Of a stretch of DNA of 15,068 nucleotides, positions 14,768-15,068 are shown piece after piece; position 1 is the stretch's first letter; each line of letters opens with the position of its first letter. The translations under genes and the position numbers were made by a program. The stretch covers positions 1-15,068 of the forward strand of contig CADCQV010000214.1 in assembly GCA_902803625.1 (NCBI GenBank), in the 5' to 3' direction. The DNA is from an uncultured Lachnospiraceae bacterium (lineage in GTDB: Bacteria; Bacillota; Clostridia; Lachnospirales; Lachnospiraceae). The notes under the pieces were generated by a model. The model made no database searches, was not told the origin of the DNA, and was given only the letters and a program-made list of their open reading frames with translations.

Positions 14768-15068
14768 GTGACAGGGTAGTCATAACAAAATACAGGGATT
14801 TTATGATTACCGCCCTGATAAGGGATGATAGGATCTGGGATATTCTTGCCACAGCTTCCGGGGTGAAGAGTGACTTCCGCCCCGGCGACATCGTAAAGGC
14901 GAAGGTAATAAGCATTCAGAGTAATCTGAACGCAGCCTTTCTCCTGCTTGGCAGCGATGTTAGGGCCTTTATGGAGTTAAAGGAAAGAACGGATATCCGG
15001 CCGGAGGACGAGATCGTAGTCCAGATCGTGAAGGAAGCCTTCGGGGAAAAAGAGATGGTCGTGACTCC
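14764..15068 (+). CDS. rng: Ribonuclease E/G family protein, 5' part only
   Basis: Endoribonuclease for rRNA maturation and mRNA decay. Only the first 101 codons are present and the frame runs off the window. The fragment holds the N-terminal S1-like RNA-binding region: SDRVVITKYRDFMITALI, then FRPGDIVKAKVISIQSNLNA and AFLLLG, then the linker IRPEDEIVVQIVKEAFGEKE that precedes the catalytic domain in RNase E/G proteins. The metal-binding and catalytic residues lie beyond the window. TTG 14764 is the start, with a good Shine-Dalgarno site. The order radical SAM, DUF2344, RNase E/G is common in Clostridia, usually followed by rplU and rpmA, which would be expected just downstream. Confidence 0.85.
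   Translation, partial: MSDRVVITKYRDFMITALIRDDRIWDILATASGVKSDFRPGDIVKAKVISIQSNLNAAFLLLGSDVRAFMELKERTDIRPEDEIVVQIVKEAFGEKEMVVT

Overview
The window looks like a chromosomal segment of a Clostridia-type Bacillota, most like a Lachnospiraceae member. The grounds are a RecU-type Holliday junction resolvase, the short HisG plus HisZ pair, and the series B12-binding-like radical SAM protein / DUF2344 protein / RNase E/G at the right end. Purine-rich Shine-Dalgarno sites and tight packing of genes fit the same picture. This placement is inferred from gene content, not from a phylogeny. Every supported gene is on the + strand, and most neighbours overlap by 1-8 bases or are separated by fewer than 20. 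No tRNA, rRNA, CRISPR array, transposase or phage gene is visible.

Layout. (1) 1-55: the last codons of an upstream gene, possibly a response-regulator receiver domain. (2) 59-3301: coaBC (pantothenate to 4'-phosphopantetheine) directly abutting a type IA topoisomerase gene (topB-like). (3) 3336-5353: a stand-alone left-handed beta-helix (GlmU C-half-like) protein, an uncharacterised two-helix membrane protein and an uncharacterised lipoprotein. (4) 5350-6906: an RluA-family pseudouridine synthase and recU. (5) 6903-11946: a histidine cluster hisZ-hisG-hisD-hisB-hisIE, coupled by overlaps to recU with no leader of its own. (6) 11947-12096: the only sizeable gap, holding a tandem repeat and a long inverted repeat. 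(7) 12097-15068: a radical SAM protein, its DUF2344 partner and the beginning of RNase E/G, running off the end.

How the genes work together. HisZ and HisG form the first enzyme of histidine synthesis. HisIE does steps two and three, HisB the imidazoleglycerol-phosphate dehydratase step and HisD the last step. hisA, hisH, hisF, hisC and a dedicated histidinol-phosphate phosphatase are not in the window. The hisIE product carries an extra N-terminal HisA/HisF-like barrel whose usual first catalytic Asp is a Phe, so it is probably not a working HisA or HisF.

Most notable signals: the radical SAM gene appears to begin at an AUC codon with a well-placed Shine-Dalgarno site, and the two genes after it begin with UUG. 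The same gene contains terminator-like hairpins near its 5' end. The topoisomerase has Gly in place of the second Asp of its Toprim DxD motif. The gap holds a 29-bp imperfect inverted repeat whose outer end is present in three tandem copies. I did not find a clearly new multi-gene system. The radical SAM 5' region and the tri-domain HisIE are the best candidates for unusual biology.
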